Assembly (NCBI RefSeq): GCF_002007105.1
Contig: NZ_MVBC01000005.1
Coordinates: 62,001 to 126,000, forward strand
DNA length: 64,000 nucleotides
Direction of reading: 5' to 3'
From: Hymenobacter sp. CRA2
Lineage (GTDB): Bacteria > Bacteroidota > Bacteroidia > Cytophagales > Hymenobacteraceae
Each line of letters starts with the position of its first letter. Position 1 is the first letter of the stretch. The position numbers were made by a program, and so were the translations under genes. Below, piece by piece: positions 41,364 through 50,511 of this stretch. The notes below the pieces were generated by a model. It made no database searches and was not told where the DNA came from. It was given only the letters and a program-made list of their open reading frames with translations.

Positions 41364-42848
41364 TTATTGTTTCAGGTACTCGGCAGCCGCACGGTTCTTC
41401 GGGTTCAGCTCCAATGCCTTCGCGTAGTGCTGCGTAGCCAGCTTCTTGTTGCCCATGGTGGCATAGGTTTCGGCCAGGCTGTCGTAGGTATTGGCGCTGC
41501 CGGGGTATAGGCGCACGTTCAGCTGAAACACGGCCAGCGCGTCGGCCAGTTGGCCCAGCTCCACCAGCGAGTAGCCCCAGGCGTTGACGGCCTGCTCGGG
41601 CAGGGCGTAGGCCGGGTCCTTGCGGCGAGCCTTCTTCACTTCTTCCTCCAGGTGGCTGAAGCCGCGCTGGCGCAGCGTGCGGTGCAGGGCGCGCAGGGTG
41701 GGCGGCAGGCCGAAGCCATCGGCCACCTGCATATCGGGCAGGTAGCAGGCGGCCAGCGCGTCGATGAACCGCTCGGGGCTGGCGCCTTGCAGGTTGGTAA
41801 GTACGACGAAGGCTAAATCATCCTTGGGGTAGAGGAACACGGCGGAGCGGCCGCCGCCCACCGGCGCCACGGCCGGATGCTCAGGTCTATCGACGGTGGG
41901 CCAGCCCAGGGCGTAACCGGTGAGCTTACCGCCGAAGCTGCGCGTAGTGCCGTTGTTGAGGCGGCCGGGCGTCCAGAGCACAGGCAGGCTGGTGGGTTGC
42001 AGCAACTTGCCTTGTTGCAGGGCAATCAGCCAGCGGGCCATTTCCTCGGCCGTGGAGCTCATACCCGCCGCCGTGCGCAGGGAAGGCGGAAACACCTCGA
42101 ACAAATTGCGCATCTCCTTGCCGCGGCGCACTTGCCCGTCGATGTACTGGGTGAAGGTGTAGCCCCGGGCCATGCGGGGCAGCACGTCATGGGCGTCGCC
42201 GGAGGAGGTGCGGGGCATGCCCACTACATCGAGCTGCCGCTGCCGGATAAACTCGGCGAAGGGCTGGCCGCTGAGCTTATCGATCAGCTTGCCCAGCAGC
42301 AGGTAGTTGGTTTGGTTGTAGGCAAACTGCTGACCCGCGGGGAAGTCCAGCGGCTGGGTTTGCACCTGAGCCCAGGCGGCTTTTTCGTTGTTTTCGGTCA
42401 CCAGCGCGTCCTCGGGCATGATGTCGGGTAGGCCGGAAGTGTGCGTGAGCAGCTGCCGCACCGTGACGGGGTGCCAAGTGGCGGGCAACTCGGGCAGGTA
42501 GCGGCCGATGGGGGCGGCCAGGTCGAGCTTGCCGGCTTCCACCAGTTGCATGGCCGTCACACCCACGAAAGCCTTGGTAATCGAGTTGAGGAAAAAGCGC
42601 GTCTGCCGCGTAACGGGCACCGAGTCCTGCACGTTGGCCAGCCCGTACTGCGCCAATTTCTCGACGCGACCATGGCGCACCACCGCCAGCTGCACGCCCG
42701 GAATGCGCAGCTGCTGCATGGCCCGGCGCACCAGCACATCCACGCTGTCGGGAGTTGCCTGGGCCAAGCCCGCCGAGGCATTGCTCAGCACGATGATAAG
42801 TGCCGCGCCAGCAGTGCGCAGCCAGTGGGGGAGTCGGTAGTTTTTCAT
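41364..42848 (-). CDS. serine hydrolase (beta-lactamase/PBP-like fold) with C-terminal TPR tail
   Basis: A 494-residue secreted protein. A signal peptide (TAGAALIIVLSNASAGLA) is followed by the class C beta-lactamase/esterase domain with the nucleophile in FFLNSITKAFVG (SxxK = SITK), a Tyr motif in FAYNQTNYLLLGKL, and VGGGRSAVFLY as the third motif. Residues from about 385 form helices ending in TPR-like repeats (DSLAETYATMGNKKLATQHY, AKALELNPKNRAAAEYL). The natural substrate is unknown; such enzymes include D-aminopeptidases and esterases. The start was placed at the signal peptide; 111 codons upstream are not protein-like. Confidence 0.9.
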   Translation of the reverse strand: MKNYRLPHWLRTAGAALIIVLSNASAGLAQATPDSVDVLVRRAMQQLRIPGVQLAVVRHGRVEKLAQYGLANVQDSVPVTRQTRFFLNSITKAFVGVTAMQLVEAGKLDLAAPIGRYLPELPATWHPVTVRQLLTHTSGLPDIMPEDALVTENNEKAAWAQVQTQPLDFPAGQQFAYNQTNYLLLGKLIDKLSGQPFAEFIRQRQLDVVGMPRTSSGDAHDVLPRMARGYTFTQYIDGQVRRGKEMRNLFEVFPPSLRTAAGMSSTAEEMARWLIALQQGKLLQPTSLPVLWTPGRLNNGTTRSFGGKLTGYALGWPTVDRPEHPAVAPVGGGRSAVFLYPKDDLAFVVLTNLQGASPERFIDALAACYLPDMQVADGFGLPPTLRALHRTLRQRGFSHLEEEVKKARRKDPAYALPEQAVNAWGYSLVELGQLADALAVFQLNVRLYPGSANTYDSLAETYATMGNKKLATQHYAKALELNPKNRAAAEYLKQ

Positions 42849-43371
42849 GGCGGAGAGAGAGGCGGAGTAAGGAAAAGCGTCGGCGTGGCAGGCTGAAGGG
42901 CGAATGTAGACGGCAGATGGTCGTCCGAAGCTTCGCGTTGCCCCACCGCCTGCGGGCGGCCGTAGAAGCTTAAGAGACAGTCTGATAAAATTTGGTATTT
43001 CATCAGTGGACGGCGTATTGTAACTGAGAAAAGCAAAGCTCCACATCAGAGCCCGTGGCATCTTGCCGATCCGGCGAAAAGTGTGGCTGGGGAGGTGCTG
43101 GTTTTCTCGCCAGTGAAACGACTGCCCGGTAACACAAAAGCCCCGGCTCCCACACGGGCCGGGGCTTTGCACGTTTAGCAAGTACCGCCCACCCGTTGGC
43201 GCAGCACTTCACTCGCCGCAAAGGTCAGGCATGCGTGTGTGCTGGGCGTTGCCGTAAGGTTATGCTTCTGTGTTGCTCTGAGCCTACTCCATAAAGTTCT
43301 GCGCCATTGGGATGAATATCTTCTACTTTCGTCCCGGTTGCCCCGTGCGGCTACGATACGTTTGTGCTACC
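42849..43371. other. 523-bp divergent intergenic region with a lone hairpin
   Basis: The spacer between the serine hydrolase (-) and the HExxH protein (+). A perfect 11-bp hairpin AAAGCCCCGGC / GCCGGGGCTTT lies at 43137-43147 and 43158-43168, shaped like a terminator although no gene ends here. A TACGTTTG -7 box at 43357-43364 precedes the ATG at 43372, only 7 nt away, which implies a very short leader. Short ORFs in between look random. Confidence 0.5.
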
Positions 43372-44679
43372 ATGAAAAGAGCTTTCCTTGGTGCCTGCGG
43401 CCTGGCCGCCGGCGTGCTACCCGCTACGGCGCAAAAAGCCGCAGCGCAAACCGTCTTCACCGCCGACGTCGACCACTTCTGGCAGGCCTACGACAGCGTG
43501 CGCAGCACCCCCGACCCCGCCCGGCAGCTGGCATTTATGCAGCGCCTGTACGTGGACCGGGGCAGCGCGGGGCTGGCCGCCTTCATGAAAGCGCGCAATT
43601 ACTCGGCCGCGCTGTGGGTGGAGCGAATCAACAAGTACCCTAAGTTCTGGGCTTCGGTGCGGCCCAACACGTTGGCAGTAAAAACGAAGACAAAAGATAT
43701 CGAGCGGGGCGTGCAGCATCTGCGCCGCCTTTACCCCGAGTTGAAAGACGGACAGATGTACTTCACCGTCGGCGCGCTGCGCTCCGGCGGCACGGTGGAC
43801 GGCACGATGGTGCTGATTGGGACCGAAATAGCCACCGGTACGGCCCGGACCGACGTATCTGAATTTTCGGACAAGTGGCTGGCCACGGTGTTTCAGCACC
43901 AGTCGCTCGACAACGTGGTGGCCCTGAACGTGCACGAGTACGTGCACACCCAGCAGCGCGGCGAAGGCACCACGCTGCTGGCCAATTCCCTGCACGAGGG
44001 CGCCTGCGACTTTGTGGCCGAGCTGGCCATGCGGCAGCCCCTGCGCGTGGCTTACTTGGCGTACGGTGCCGCGCACGAGGCCGAGCTGCGGGCCAAGTTC
44101 AAGCAGGAAATGTTCGGCGACGACCAGCGCGACTGGCTTTACAATGGCGCCAGCGCCCGGACTGTGGCCGACCTAGGCTACTTCATGGGCTACGCCATTC
44201 ACAAGGCCTACTACAGCCAAGCCAAAGACAAGCGCAAAGCCATCAAGGACATCATCGAGCTGGACTACTCCCAGCCCGAGGCGGTGGAAAGCTTCCTGAA
44301 GCAGTCGGGCTACTACCCCGAGGGCTGGGACAAAGCCGCCCTGGTGGCCGCGCAGCAGGCCCGCTACCCGGTACTGACGCAGCTGTTGCCCTTCGCCAAC
44401 GGCGCCACCAACGTGGACCCAGCCGTCCGGCAGCTGGTGCTGCAGTTCGACCGCGCCATGGACCTGCAGGGCCGCTCGTTTGCGCCCAGTGAGCGGGGCC
44501 AGGAGTACTTCCCGCTGAAAAACCCCGTGGGCTTCTCGCCCGACGGCAAAACCTTCACGCTGGACGTGGAGCTGCAGCCCAACCACGAGTACGAGTTTGT
44601 GGTGACGCCGCGCGGCTTCAAGTCGCAGGACGGCTACCCGCTGCGCGAGGCCTACACCGTGCGCTTCAAAACCCGCTAG
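43372..44679 (+). CDS. putative HExxH zinc metalloprotease with C-terminal Ig-like domain
   Basis: A 435-residue secreted protein. Signal peptide MKRAFLGACGLAAGVLPATA. A helical domain with LNVHEYVHTQQRGEG (HExxH) and a second Glu/His-rich helix LHEGACDFVAEL (ExxxD) fits a gluzincin of the DUF2268 type, where the second Glu would be the third zinc ligand. The last 95 residues form an Ig-like/Big_5-type beta domain (RQLVLQFDRAMD...HEYEFVVTPRGF). The substrate is unknown. The start was placed at the signal peptide; a longer frame begins at 43312. Confidence 0.83.
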   Translation: MKRAFLGACGLAAGVLPATAQKAAAQTVFTADVDHFWQAYDSVRSTPDPARQLAFMQRLYVDRGSAGLAAFMKARNYSAALWVERINKYPKFWASVRPNTLAVKTKTKDIERGVQHLRRLYPELKDGQMYFTVGALRSGGTVDGTMVLIGTEIATGTARTDVSEFSDKWLATVFQHQSLDNVVALNVHEYVHTQQRGEGTTLLANSLHEGACDFVAELAMRQPLRVAYLAYGAAHEAELRAKFKQEMFGDDQRDWLYNGASARTVADLGYFMGYAIHKAYYSQAKDKRKAIKDIIELDYSQPEAVESFLKQSGYYPEGWDKAALVAAQQARYPVLTQLLPFANGATNVDPAVRQLVLQFDRAMDLQGRSFAPSERGQEYFPLKNPVGFSPDGKTFTLDVELQPNHEYEFVVTPRGFKSQDGYPLREAYTVRFKTR

Positions 44680-44684
44680 CAGTT

Positions 44685-45035
44685 ATGGCCGAAGCCAGGT
44701 TGAAAGTGCTGTTCGTGTGCACCATCAACCGCATGCGCAGCGCCACCGCCCACGAGCTGTACCGCCACGATGCGCGCTTCGAGGTGCAGTCGGCGGGCAC
44801 GGCAGCCACGGCCCGGCAGGTGCTCACGCCCGAGCTGCTGGCCTGGGCCGACGCCGTGGTGGTAATGGAAAAAGCCCACCGCAGCGCCATTCGTAAGCAG
44901 TTTCCGCAGGTCTACGCACAGAAGCACATCGTCTGCCTATACATTCCCGATGAGTACGACTACCAGCAGCCCGAGCTGGTAGCCATGCTGCAGCAGCGCT
45001 TCGAGGACGTGTACCGCCGCGGGCTGCTGGGCTGA
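44685..45035 (+). CDS. low-molecular-weight protein tyrosine phosphatase-like protein
   Basis: A 116-residue phosphatase fold. The P-loop LFVCTINRMRSATAHEL gives Cys12-x5-Arg18-Ser, with a helix after it as in LMW-PTP. The usual late Asp (general acid) is expected in the loop near YIPDEYDYQQPEL. The protein is shorter than the typical 150 residues, as in a group of small 'PTP family' proteins in Bacteroidota, so activity is likely but not certain. It begins 5 bp after the HExxH gene's stop, so co-transcription is likely. Confidence 0.85.
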   Translation: MAEARLKVLFVCTINRMRSATAHELYRHDARFEVQSAGTAATARQVLTPELLAWADAVVVMEKAHRSAIRKQFPQVYAQKHIVCLYIPDEYDYQQPELVAMLQQRFEDVYRRGLLG

Positions 45036-45113
45036 GCTGGCACTACGGGTAAAAAGACCGGACCCGGGCCCGCCCGCTTGCGTATAGCCTTCAATTCAAC
45101 CGAAGCGAAGATT

Positions 45114-46850
45114 ATGGCCAAGACAACTGTAGCCGAAATGACGGTGGATACCCTGGTAGCCGCCGGCGTACGGCGCATTTATGGCGTGGTGGGCGACTCG
45201 CTCAATGCCATTACCGACGTCATCAGCCGCCGGCAGGACGACATCCAGTGGGTACCGGTGCGCCACGAGGAAAGCGGCGCCTTCGCTGCCGGCGCCGAAG
45301 CCCACCTGACCGGCACGCTGGCCGTGTGCGCCGGCAGTTGCGGCCCCGGCAATACCCACCTCATCAACGGCCTCTACGACTGCCACCGCAGCCGCGTGCC
45401 CGTATTGGCCATTGCCGCCCAGATTCCCACCGGCGAAATCGGCAGCGGCTACTTCCAGGAAACGCACCCCACCCGAATTTTCCAGGAGTGTAGCTGCTAC
45501 TGCGAGGAAATCGTGCACCCCGACCAGATGCCGCGGGTGCTGGAAATAGCCATCCAAACGGCCCTCACCCAGCGCGGCGTGGCCGTGGTCATTATCCCCG
45601 GCGACTTTGGTCACGTGGAAGTGCCCGCTCTGAAGCCCGCCCTGCCCGTGCTGAACCGCTCGGCCCTGCTCGTGCCCGCCGACACGGACGTGCGCCAGGC
45701 CGCCGCCATGCTCAACGGCGCCGAAAAAGTGACCATCCTGGGCGGTGCCGGTTGTGCCGGCGCCCACTCCGAGCTGCTAGAGGTAGCCGAGGCCCTGAAG
45801 GCACCCATCGTGCACGCGCTGCGCGGCAAGGAGTTCATCGAATACGACAACCCCTACGACGTGGGCATGACCGGCCTGCTGGGCTACGCCTCGGGCTACC
45901 ACGCCATCAAGGACTGCGAAGTGCTGCTCATGCTCGGCACCGATTTTCCCTACCGCCAGTTTCTACCCGCCGACGACGCTACCAAGGTCATTCAGGTGGA
46001 TATCCGCGGCGAGCATATCGGGCGGCGCACCCGCGTGGCGTTTGGCCTGATCGGCGACGTGGGCGCCACCCTGCGGGCCTTGCTGCCGCAGCTGCAGGTC
46101 AAAACCGACCGCGCCCACCTCGACAAGGCCTTGGCGCACTACCGCGACTCACGCGAAAACCTCGATGACCTGGCCACCGGCACCCCCGGCAAAACGCCCA
46201 TCCATCCGCAGTACCTGGCGCGCACCATCAACGAGCTAGCCACCTCCGACGCCATTTTTACCTGCGACGTGGGCACGCCTACCGTGTGGGCCGCCCGTTA
46301 CCTGCACCTGAACGGCCGGCGCCGCCTCATCGGCTCCTTCAACCACGGCTCCATGGCCAATGCCATGCCCCAGGCCCTCGGCGCCCAGCTCACGCACCCC
46401 GAGCGGCAGGTCATTGCCCTGTGCGGCGACGGCGGCTTTGCCATGCTCATGGGCGACTTTCTCACGCTGCGCCAGCTGCGCACGCCTGTCAAAATCGTCA
46501 TCTTCAACAACAGCTCCCTGGGCTTCGTGGAGCTGGAAATGAAAGCGGCCGGCCTGCTCGAATACGGCACCGAGCTGCAGAACCCCAACTTCGCTGCCAT
46601 GGCCGAAGCGGCCGGCGTACGCGGCATCCGCATCGAAGACCCGGGCGAGCTGCCTGCCCAGCTGCGCGAGGCCCTGGCCCACGACGGTCCGGTGGTGGTG
46701 GACGTGGTGGTGAACCGCGCCGAGTTGTCGATGCCGCCCACCATCGACCGGAAACAGGCCATGGGCTTCAGCCTGTACATGGTCAAAGCCATCATGAACG
46801 GCCGCGGCGACGAAGTGCTGGACCTGGCCACCAGCAACCTGCTGCGCTGA
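45114..46850 (+). CDS. poxB: thiamine-pyrophosphate-dependent pyruvate oxidase (PoxB-like)
   Basis: A 578-residue TPP enzyme. Catalytic Glu in [16 protein letters not shown], the central FAD/ADP-binding-like domain ([15 protein letters not shown]), and the C-terminal TPP site ([13 protein letters not shown], then [14 protein letters not shown], a GDG-N pattern). Length and order match PoxB, which oxidises pyruvate to acetate and CO2 and passes electrons to quinone at the membrane, but other pyruvate- or acetolactate-type enzymes share this layout. The ATG at 45114 ([11 protein letters not shown]) is typical. The C-terminal membrane-binding helix of E. coli PoxB is not obvious. Confidence 0.9.
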   Translation: MAKTTVAEMTVDTLVAAGVRRIYGVVGDSLNAITDVISRRQDDIQWVPVRHEESGAFAAGAEAHLTGTLAVCAGSCGPGNTHLINGLYDCHRSRVPVLAIAAQIPTGEIGSGYFQETHPTRIFQECSCYCEEIVHPDQMPRVLEIAIQTALTQRGVAVVIIPGDFGHVEVPALKPALPVLNRSALLVPADTDVRQAAAMLNGAEKVTILGGAGCAGAHSELLEVAEALKAPIVHALRGKEFIEYDNPYDVGMTGLLGYASGYHAIKDCEVLLMLGTDFPYRQFLPADDATKVIQVDIRGEHIGRRTRVAFGLIGDVGATLRALLPQLQVKTDRAHLDKALAHYRDSRENLDDLATGTPGKTPIHPQYLARTINELATSDAIFTCDVGTPTVWAARYLHLNGRRRLIGSFNHGSMANAMPQALGAQLTHPERQVIALCGDGGFAMLMGDFLTLRQLRTPVKIVIFNNSSLGFVELEMKAAGLLEYGTELQNPNFAAMAEAAGVRGIRIEDPGELPAQLREALAHDGPVVVDVVVNRAELSMPPTIDRKQAMGFSLYMVKAIMNGRGDEVLDLATSNLLR

Positions 46851-47019
46851 AGAAGGCCGCCCGCGGGCACTTTCCAGCTCGCTGCCGGTGTTTTAACGCG
46901 GTCCTATATCGGCCGCTGCTGAGCTCAACAGGCGCGGCAGCGGCCGATTATCATTTACCTTTGAAGACGGACGAAGCGGCGCTACAACCCTGGGAACCTG
47001 CTTTGGCACCGATACCTGA

Positions 47020-47904
47020 ATGACTAACAAAGAAATCAAAGCCCTTATCTCGCTGCTCGACGACGCCGAAATCCGGCCCCAGATCGAAGGGCGCATCCAC
47101 GAGCTGGGCGAAAGCGTGATTCCGTTTCTGGAAGAATCGTGGGAGGAAAGCCTCGACCCGGAGCAGCAGCAGCGCCTCGAGGAGCTCATCCACGACCTGC
47201 AGTTTGCGGGCCTGAAGGAGCGCCTGCGCGTGTGGCGCGACTCCGGCGGCGAAAACCTGCTGGAGGGCATGTGGCTCATCAACAAGTACCAGTACCCCGA
47301 CGCGGATTTGCAGGCGCTGAACCGCGCCATCGAGCAGCTGCGCTACGAGGCCTGGACGCTGATGTCGGCCGAAATGGGCCCCATCGACCAGGTGCGGGCC
47401 CTGAACCACGTGCTGTTCAAGGTGCACCGCTTCGCCGCCAACACCCAGAACTTCCATGCGCCGGCCAACTCCATGCTGCACCTGGTGCTGGAAACGCGCC
47501 GCGGCAATCCGCTCACCCTGTGCGTGATATACCTGCTGGTGGCCCAGCGCCTGAAGCTGCCCGTGTACGGCGTGAACCTGCCCAACCTCTTCATCCTGAC
47601 CTATAAGCCCGAGGAAGAGCAGCACCAGCCGTTCTACATCAACTGCTACAACCGCGGCCTGATCCTGACGCGCACCGACATTGAGCACTACGTGGCGCAG
47701 CTGAACCTGCCCGCCAACGATATCTTCTTCGAGCCCTGCTCGCACCTCGACATCGTGCGCCGGGCCCTGCGCAACCTCTCCGTAAGCTTCGAGAAGATGC
47801 AGGAGCCGGAAAAAGCCGCCGAAGTCAGCATGCTGCTCGCTATTCTAACGGGGGAAGAAACGCCCGCCCCCAGCAGCGAAGAAGGCGAGCCGGACGAAGA
47901 GTAG
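47020..47904 (+). CDS. transglutaminase-like (SirB1-type) protein
   Basis: A 294-residue soluble protein with two parts. The first 110 residues are helical with HEAT-like spacing (FLEESWEESLDPEQQQRLEEL). From about 110 it matches the SirB1/Transglut_core2 family: MLHLVLETRRGNPLTLCVIYLLVAQRLKLPVYGVNLP and HFSTLD-like LTYKPEEE, FYINCYNRG. The function of the family is poorly known; catalytic Cys is not in the usual place, so enzymatic activity is uncertain. A TACCTTTG -7 box at 46956-46963 precedes it. Confidence 0.85.
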   Translation: MTNKEIKALISLLDDAEIRPQIEGRIHELGESVIPFLEESWEESLDPEQQQRLEELIHDLQFAGLKERLRVWRDSGGENLLEGMWLINKYQYPDADLQALNRAIEQLRYEAWTLMSAEMGPIDQVRALNHVLFKVHRFAANTQNFHAPANSMLHLVLETRRGNPLTLCVIYLLVAQRLKLPVYGVNLPNLFILTYKPEEEQHQPFYINCYNRGLILTRTDIEHYVAQLNLPANDIFFEPCSHLDIVRRALRNLSVSFEKMQEPEKAAEVSMLLAILTGEETPAPSSEEGEPDEE

Positions 47905-47928
47905 AAGGACTGAAAGCATAACGCCTGT

Positions 47929-48024
47929 CATCCTGACGAAGAAAGGACCTTACCACGCGTGAACGAATCGTGACAACGATGGTCGTTCAGCAGTGATAAG
48001 GTCCTTTGCTTTTGGCTCAGGATG
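47929..48024. repeat. REP-like 96-bp palindrome between convergent genes
   Basis: Nested inverted repeats: outer CATCCTGA (47929) with TCAGGATG (48017), then AAAGGACCTTA (47942-47952) with TAAGGTCCTTT (47997-48007), and inner GAACGA/TCGTTC plus ATCGT/ACGAT. It begins 25 bp after the transglutaminase-like stop and ends 24 bp before the redoxin stop. It has the look of a repetitive extragenic palindrome and may also terminate both genes. Confidence 0.8.
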
Positions 48025-48047
48025 CCAGGCAATTTGCCTGGGTTGGC

Positions 48048-48653
48048 TTAGTTGCGCTTGATCAGGCAGCCGGAAGCGCGCTTCTCGGCAATAGCGGCCG
48101 ACTGCCCGGCTACCACCGCGTCAATGGCGCTTTTCAGGTAGTGCTCCTTGGCGTAGGCTTCCATCTGCGGGTTGTCGTCGATGGCGCCGCGGTAGCGCAC
48201 CGTGAAGCCACCCGCCACCGGCTGCAGCACCACGGCTTCGGGCGTCTTGGTGACGCCGAGCAGGCTGATAGCTTTCAGGCCTTCGTCGGTGAGGTAGCTC
48301 ACGTCGGCGCCGGAGGTTTTCACCTTCAGCTTATCCGAGTTCAGGGTTTCGGCCGTCTGCTCCAGGTTGATGGGCGCCGTTACGAAAAGGAATTCCACGC
48401 CCTGTGCGGCGTAGGTGCTGCTGAGGCTGCTCAGGCGGCTTTGGTACAGGCGCGAAAAAGGGCAGGCGGGGTTGGTAAATACCACCACCACGGCCTTACG
48501 GCCCGTGAAAGAGCTAAGCGAAACGGCCGAGTTATCGGCGCGCTTCAGCGTGAAATCGGATACCAGCGCAGTCTGGGCCCGCGCCGTGGTAACGGCCACG
48601 GTGGCCGTGAGTAGCAAAGCGGCGGCGAGCAGGGAAAAGCGGCGAAAAGACAT
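48048..48653 (-). CDS. secreted thioredoxin-like (redoxin) protein with CPFS site
   Basis: A 201-residue periplasmic thioredoxin-fold protein. A signal peptide (LLAAALLLTATVAVTTARA) precedes SDFTLKRADNSAVSLSSF and the active site NPACPFSRLY (C63, S66): the second Cys of CxxC is Ser, so it is a monothiol variant like some AhpC/TSA-type redoxins. The cis-Pro strand KTPEAVVLQP is intact. A lone Cys in the tail (SGCLIKRN) could act as resolving Cys. The start is at the signal peptide. It lies 16 bp downstream of the phosphopantetheinyl transferase. Confidence 0.87.
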   Translation of the reverse strand: MSFRRFSLLAAALLLTATVAVTTARAQTALVSDFTLKRADNSAVSLSSFTGRKAVVVVFTNPACPFSRLYQSRLSSLSSTYAAQGVEFLFVTAPINLEQTAETLNSDKLKVKTSGADVSYLTDEGLKAISLLGVTKTPEAVVLQPVAGGFTVRYRGAIDDNPQMEAYAKEHYLKSAIDAVVAGQSAAIAEKRASGCLIKRN

Positions 48654-48669
48654 ATGGGCGGGCTGACAA

Positions 48670-49338
48670 TCAGCGGGAAGAAGTAGGGGAGAGGCACCAG
48701 GTAAGCACGCAGCCCGAAGGTAGCAGCTCGTAGCCAAGTTGGTGCCGGGAAGGCGGCTCGTCGGGCGGAAGCAGGTGGCCGGTGAGGGTGCCGGCCGCAG
48801 TCAGGGCGAAGGGCTCCAGCTGAATGTGCTCCTTGAACAGGAGCCGGCGGCGGCTGTAAAGCTTGTAGAGCGTTTCCTTGGCGCTCCAGTAAAGGCTGTG
48901 TTTTACATCGTCGGGGCCGGCGTCGAGCAGCTCGGTTTCGGAGAGAAACTTGCGGGCCAGTTGCCGGGCTTTGGGCCGCACTAGTTCAACATCTATGCCA
49001 ACGCGCCCATCGGTGGTCAGCAGCGCCGCGGCCCATTCGCCGGAATGCGACAACGACACGCCAAATGCGGGTAATTCGGGGATAAATGGCTGACGCGTAA
49101 CCTCGTCGTTGCGCACCGAGGCCGGTGCGTCGGTCAGCTCACTGAGCAACGCATGCGCCAGCACGCGGCCAGCCAGCCACTGCCGCGGGCGCTCCGGGTC
49201 GCGGCCTGCGGGCAGCAGCCCGGCGTACGTGGCTGCATTGGGTAGCTGGGTCAGCAGCTCTTCCACCGACTCGGTAAGGTGCCAGAGGCCGAGGCGGGCG
49301 GAGGCGGAAGGCAGGTCGATGAGGCGGTGAAGCGGCAC
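48670..49338 (-). CDS. 4'-phosphopantetheinyl transferase superfamily protein
   Basis: A 222-residue Sfp-type enzyme that moves phosphopantetheine from CoA to carrier proteins. Mg-binding signatures are present: VGIDVELVRPKAR and WSAKETLYKLYSRRRLLFKEH. The N-terminal half with SLSHSGEWAAALLT is typical. Carrier protein partners are not in this window. The start is GTG at 49338 (MPLHRLIDLPSASARLG); a longer frame to 49428 lacks support. It lies upstream of the redoxin gene with a 16-bp gap and is divergent from the WD40 gene. Confidence 0.88.
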   Translation of the reverse strand: MPLHRLIDLPSASARLGLWHLTESVEELLTQLPNAATYAGLLPAGRDPERPRQWLAGRVLAHALLSELTDAPASVRNDEVTRQPFIPELPAFGVSLSHSGEWAAALLTTDGRVGIDVELVRPKARQLARKFLSETELLDAGPDDVKHSLYWSAKETLYKLYSRRRLLFKEHIQLEPFALTAAGTLTGHLLPPDEPPSRHQLGYELLPSGCVLTWCLSPTSSR

Positions 49339-49463
49339 GGCAAACGGGGGCGAAAACAGTCCGAAGGACGTGAATTTAAGCCCAACTACGGTGCGGCCGG
49401 GTCGGCGGCTGTACTTTTGCGGCGGCACCAGCCTGGCCGGCGCCGCTCCGATTCATCGCGCCC

Positions 49464-50396
49464 ATGACTGCTACCACCCGCCCGCAAGTACAGAAACTAG
49501 CGGCCCTGACCGGGCACCGCGACTGCGTGTACGCGCTGGCCGGCCACCCGCAGGAAGCCACCTTTTACTCGGCCGGGGCCGATGGCTTGGTCGTCGCCTG
49601 GAGCGTGGACGAGCCCGAGCAGGACGGACAGCTCATGGCCCGCGTCGAGAATTCAGTGTACGCGCTGCACTACGAGCCGGCACGGCAGCAGCTCATCATC
49701 GGCCACAACTACCAGGGCGTACAGGTAATCGGGCTGGAGGACAAAGCGCTGCTGCACGCCACCGCGCTGCCGCCCGCACCCATCTTCGACTTCGCTTACT
49801 CCGCCGCGCGGGAGCGGCTGTACGTGGCCCTCGGCGACGGCACGCTGGCGGTACTGCGCACCACCGATTTTGCCGTGCTGCGCCTGCTGCGCCTCAGCGA
49901 CAAAAGCCTGCGCTGCCTTAGCCTGCACGAAGCCCGGAACGAGCTGGCCGTGGGCAGCTCCGACCACCGGTTGCGCATCCTCGACGCCGACACGCTGGCC
50001 GTGAAGCACACGCTCACCGATGCCACCAATTCGGTATTCACCGCAGCTTTTCATCCCACCGGCAACCTGTTGTATTCGGCCGGCCGCGATGCGCATTTGC
50101 GCGTGTACGACGCCGCCAATGGCTACCGCGAAGCCTTTACCGTGGTGGCGCACCTGTTTGCCATCAATCACCTCACCTTCAGCCCCGATGGGCAGCTGCT
50201 GGCCACCTGCAGCATGGACAAGAGCATCAAGCTGTGGGACGCCGCCTCGGGCCGCCTGCTGCGCGTGGTGGATCGGGCGCGGCACGCCGGGCACGGCACC
50301 TCGGTGAACCGCCTGTTTTGGTCGGGGCGGCAGAATCGGCTAGTTTCGTGTAGCGACGACCGTAGCCTGGCCATTTGGCAGGTCAGCACCGAGTAG
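49464..50396 (+). CDS. WD40 repeat protein
   Basis: A 310-residue protein made of about seven WD-like blades, best seen in HRDCVYALAGHPQEATFYSA, LAINHLTFSPDGQLLATCS MDKSIKLWD and SVNRLFWSGRQNRLVSCSDD. No signal peptide, so it is cytoplasmic and likely a protein-binding beta-propeller. Bacterial single-domain WD40 proteins have no general function. A TACTTTTG -7 box at 49412-49419 lies 45 nt upstream. It is divergent from the phosphopantetheinyl transferase. Confidence 0.9.
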   Translation: MTATTRPQVQKLAALTGHRDCVYALAGHPQEATFYSAGADGLVVAWSVDEPEQDGQLMARVENSVYALHYEPARQQLIIGHNYQGVQVIGLEDKALLHATALPPAPIFDFAYSAARERLYVALGDGTLAVLRTTDFAVLRLLRLSDKSLRCLSLHEARNELAVGSSDHRLRILDADTLAVKHTLTDATNSVFTAAFHPTGNLLYSAGRDAHLRVYDAANGYREAFTVVAHLFAINHLTFSPDGQLLATCSMDKSIKLWDAASGRLLRVVDRARHAGHGTSVNRLFWSGRQNRLVSCSDDRSLAIWQVSTE

Positions 50397-50511
50397 TTGG
50401 TATTGAGCAGCACGTGCAAAGTCAGTTGGGTTGGTGCCGAAAATCCGGCGGCGCCGCTGCACTTTTTCCCGCTTGCTCAATGCCCGGTACTCCATACCTA
50501 ATACCAGCATC

